In this document: piece by piece, positions 44,204 to 45,755 of the stretch | Layout: each line of letters opens with the position of its first letter | How positions within the stretch are numbered: position 1 is the first letter of the stretch | From: Lachnospiraceae bacterium | GTDB taxonomy: Bacteria > Bacillota > Clostridia > Lachnospirales > Lachnospiraceae | NCBI GenBank assembly: GCA_017473115.1 | Contig: JAFUNC010000003.1 | Span: 1 to 45,755, forward strand | DNA length: 45,755 bases | Direction: 5' to 3' | Position numbers and translations under genes: made by a program | Notes under the pieces: generated by a model | The model's database searches: none | Seen by the model: the letters and a program-made list of their open reading frames with translations, nothing else | Told to the model about the DNA's origin: nothing

Positions 44204-44736
44204 TGGAAATAAGCGGTGAAATTTTAAATGAAATCAGACTGTTTGCCAATTCCGTAGTGCTCGGTGCGGGACTGACGTTTGTATATGACGGCTGGATAAT
44301 TTGCCGGAAAGTTTTTAAGCATAATACTTTTATGGTGTCTCTGGAAGACCTGAGTTTCTGGCTCTTTACCGCAATTGTGGTATTTCTTGCCTTGCGGGAG
44401 CAGAATAACGGGGTGTTGCGCTGGTTTCTTGTGGTAGGTGCGGGAATCGGCATGCTTCTGTATAAAAGCGGAATAAGTCGATTTTATGTAAATTACCTTA
44501 GCAAGGCAATACAACATCTTGTGGTTTACATAAAAAGAATAGCATATTTTGTATTTAAACCAATAAAAATTGCAAAAAAGCACGTAAATTCGGGCTTTTT
44601 GCAGGCAAATAATGGAATAAAAAAAGTTACCATAATGTTAAAAAATCGGTTGACGGTTTGCATAAAATGGTTTACAATTGCATTATGTAAACACAATGGA
44701 GAGAATGGTGATTTACATAACGAAGAGGAAACTTAG
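44203..44736 (+). CDS. yabQ: Spore cortex biosynthesis protein YabQ
   Basis: A 177-residue membrane protein overlapping yabP by one base (TAATG), indicating coupling. Membrane segments lie near residues 13-33, 44-62 and 70-88; a Lys-rich helical tail follows. FANSVVLGAGLTFVYDGWII and SLEDLSFWLFTAIVVF are the family blocks. YabQ is located in the forespore-surrounding membrane and is needed for cortex formation in Bacillus. The following gene is divIC, the conserved order. Confidence 0.92.
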   Translation: MEISGEILNEIRLFANSVVLGAGLTFVYDGWIICRKVFKHNTFMVSLEDLSFWLFTAIVVFLALREQNNGVLRWFLVVGAGIGMLLYKSGISRFYVNYLSKAIQHLVVYIKRIAYFVFKPIKIAKKHVNSGFLQANNGIKKVTIMLKNRLTVCIKWFTIALCKHNGENGDLHNEEET

Positions 44737-44750
44737 TGGGGGATACGCAA

Positions 44751-45062
44751 ATGGCTACACGGCGTAAAAAGGCTGCGTACCGTAAGAATCATCGCAATCG
44801 TACCGGTATCATTCTGGTAACGACTGTGGTTGCTCTTATGATGTTGGTGGTTGGTGTGCAGACACACCAGTTAAAACAGCAACAGAAAGCATACGCGGAA
44901 GAAGAACAATATTATATGGATTTGATTGCGCAGGAAGAAGCCAGAAGCCTTGAAATTGCGGAGTTTGAGAAGTATACTCATACAACGGCATATATCGAAG
45001 AAGTGGCAAAAGCCAAGTTTGGTCTTGTAAAAGACGGCGAAATCCTTTTTGTAGCAGAATAG
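44751..45062 (+). CDS. divIC: Septum formation initiator (DivIC/FtsB)
   Basis: A 103-residue bitopic protein. ATG 44751 lies eight bases after GGGGG; a GTG at 44736 overlaps the yabQ stop and is rejected. A basic N-terminal tail, one membrane segment (GIILVTTVVALMMLVVGV) and a coiled coil (LKQQQKAYAEEEQYY) are visible, with a C-terminal KAKFGLVKDGE motif. DivIC joins the FtsL/DivIB complex at the division septum. Confidence 0.95.
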   Translation: MATRRKKAAYRKNHRNRTGIILVTTVVALMMLVVGVQTHQLKQQQKAYAEEEQYYMDLIAQEEARSLEIAEFEKYTHTTAYIEEVAKAKFGLVKDGEILFVAE

Positions 45063-45069
45063 AATGTAC

Positions 45070-45096
45070 AGCCCGACAAATACGTCGGGCTTTTTT
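45070..45096 (+). terminator. Intrinsic terminator after divIC
   Basis: Perfect 8-pair stem AGCCCGAC / GTCGGGCT, loop AAATAC, then T5. Confidence 0.93.
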
Positions 45097-45100
45097 GTGC

Positions 45101-45305
45101 CACTATTTGTGTTTTGCAAGCGCGATGATGTATGGAGTATTTTATATTCCAAAAGAACGCGCTCGCGCTCGTTCGACTGATGTAGCAGTACTAAACTCGC
45201 AGTGCATTTTATTTCTGCTCGTTAAGTGCTGACACAGTCGAAAACGGTTCTTTCCGGAATAAAAATATCCATACATCGTGACGGAAGGAAAAATACAAAT
45301 CAGTG
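45101..45305 (-). repeat. Palindromic element, copy C
   Basis: A 205-base element, same orientation as copy B, beginning four bases after the divIC terminator. Far arms CACTATTTGTGTTTT (45101-45115) and AAATACAAATCAGTG (45291-45305) pair with one bulge and one G-U. Near arms GATGTATGGA (45127-45136) and TCCATACATC (45268-45277) pair perfectly. The core (45146-45260) is nearly identical to A and B, apart from a few base changes. No gene is seen within it. Confidence 0.93.
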
Positions 45306-45324
45306 AATTGGAACAAAAAACCGG

Positions 45325-45371
45325 TTGCATTTTTGCGAAAAAGGAGTAAACTAAAAGCAAACAGATGTTCG
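45325..45371 (+). promoter_or_regulatory. Candidate promoter with LexA-like site
   Basis: TTGCAT at 45325-45330, 16-base spacer, TAAACT at 45347-45352. Just downstream lies CAAACAGATGTTCG at 45358-45371, one base off the CGAAC-N4-GTTCG SOS box of Gram-positive bacteria and positioned over the expected transcription start. This fits damage-controlled expression of the polymerase gene that follows. Confidence 0.5.
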
Positions 45372-45429
45372 ACAACAGATGCCTGTGCGGATCAGGGTTT
45401 GGAGTTTTTATGTGAGGAAAGGAGAGGCC

Positions 45430-45755
45430 ATGGCAGAGAACCGAAGTTATATATGTATCGATTTGAAGACGTTCTACGCTTCGGTGGAGTGCGTGGACAG
45501 AGGGCTGGACCCGATGACCACCAATCTGATTGTGGCGGATGCGGAGCGTTCGGAGAAAACCATCTGTCTGGCGGTTTCTCCGGCGATGAAGGCGCAGGGT
45601 GTGAAGAACCGGTGCAGGGTGTTTGAGATTCCGAGGCATATTCAATATATCACGGCCCCTCCCCGTATGAAGAAGTATATCGAGGTGTCGGCGAATATTT
45701 ATGAGATTTATTTGAAGTATATTTCCAAGGATGATATTCATGTGTATTCCATCGA
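45430..45755 (+). CDS. Y-family DNA polymerase (ImpB/MucB/SamB type), 5' part
   Basis: The first 108 codons of a gene that runs past the window end. The N-terminus SYICIDLKTFYASVECVDRG carries the catalytic Asp and the FYASVE motif of Y-family (DinB/UmuC) polymerases, and the window stops within the second acidic motif (HVYSI plus a partial Asp/Glu codon). These enzymes copy damaged DNA with low fidelity. LIVADAERSEKTICLAVSPA is typical of the UmuC-like type in Clostridia. AGGAGAGG precedes the ATG at 45430. The LexA-like site at 45358 suggests SOS control. Confidence 0.9.
   Translation, partial: MAENRSYICIDLKTFYASVECVDRGLDPMTTNLIVADAERSEKTICLAVSPAMKAQGVKNRCRVFEIPRHIQYITAPPRMKKYIEVSANIYEIYLKYISKDDIHVYSI

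Noticed and set aside
35919-45305. Repeats considered as a CRISPR array or an ordinary MITE
   Set aside because: Copies are kilobases apart with genes between them and no regular spacers; their outer arms are not shared between copies and no target-site duplication is visible.
45142-45741. A 199-codon minus-strand frame across copy C and the polymerase gene
   Set aside because: It covers a non-coding palindromic element and an antisense coding region; no start signal and no plausible protein.

Overview
The window looks like chromosomal DNA of a low- to mid-GC, Gram-positive, anaerobic Clostridia member, most likely Lachnospiraceae-like. The reasons are strong AGGAGG-type ribosome binding sites, two blocks that keep the Bacillus/Clostridia gene order (decarboxylase, yaaR, holB, ricT, trmN6, rsmI and mazG, hup, rqcP, yabP, yabQ, divIC), a monomeric [FeFe] hydrogenase, and sporulation genes with sigma-E-like promoters. 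I cannot name the species.

Layout. 1-5.4 kb: the 3' part of a tRNA-Phe gene, a TetR-type operator, an RND-type exporter, its likely TetR repressor and a small helical protein. 5.4-7.8 kb: a DegV protein, then a CAP-domain lipoprotein whose promoter contains a (TA)9 tract between -35 and -10. 7.8-11.5 kb: three consecutive membrane-anchored proteins built from shuffled zinc-ribbon, transmembrane, DUF6273-like and unnamed C-terminal modules. 11.7-19.9 kb: a GT-C-type membrane protein and the decarboxylase-to-rsmI housekeeping operon. 19.9-28.3 kb: acpP, a convergent AraC-type regulator, DUF1846 and AIM24 proteins, a diguanylate cyclase, an AlaX-type editing protein, an alpha/beta hydrolase and a DMT exporter. 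28.4-35 kb: an EAL phosphodiesterase with a degenerate GGDEF, the [FeFe] hydrogenase, a chemoreceptor and a sodium-dependent transporter. 35-45.7 kb: HAD hydrolase, cca, a CotS-like protein, a PEGA lipoprotein, mazG-hup-rqcP, an esterase and a VanZ protein inserted before yabP-yabQ-divIC, and the start of a Y-family DNA polymerase.

The most unusual structure is a family of about 155-225 bp palindromic elements in four intergenic gaps of the last 11 kb (35035, 35919, 40244, 45101). Three share a nearly identical core. Their outer arms differ from copy to copy, yet within each copy the two arms remain complementary. This compensatory variation points either to selection on a folded RNA/DNA structure or to a copying mechanism that regenerates palindromy. 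I do not recognise the family.

How the parts connect: the exporter and TetR gene probably form an autoregulated unit. The cyclase and the EAL protein make and break cyclic di-GMP near a chemoreceptor, suggesting a motile or surface-switching lifestyle. YabP, YabQ and the CotS-like protein indicate endospore formation. RqcP, HU, MazG and the polymerase belong to translation quality control, chromosome structure, nucleotide sanitation and damage tolerance. All functional calls come from reading the translated sequence and motifs; no database search was run.
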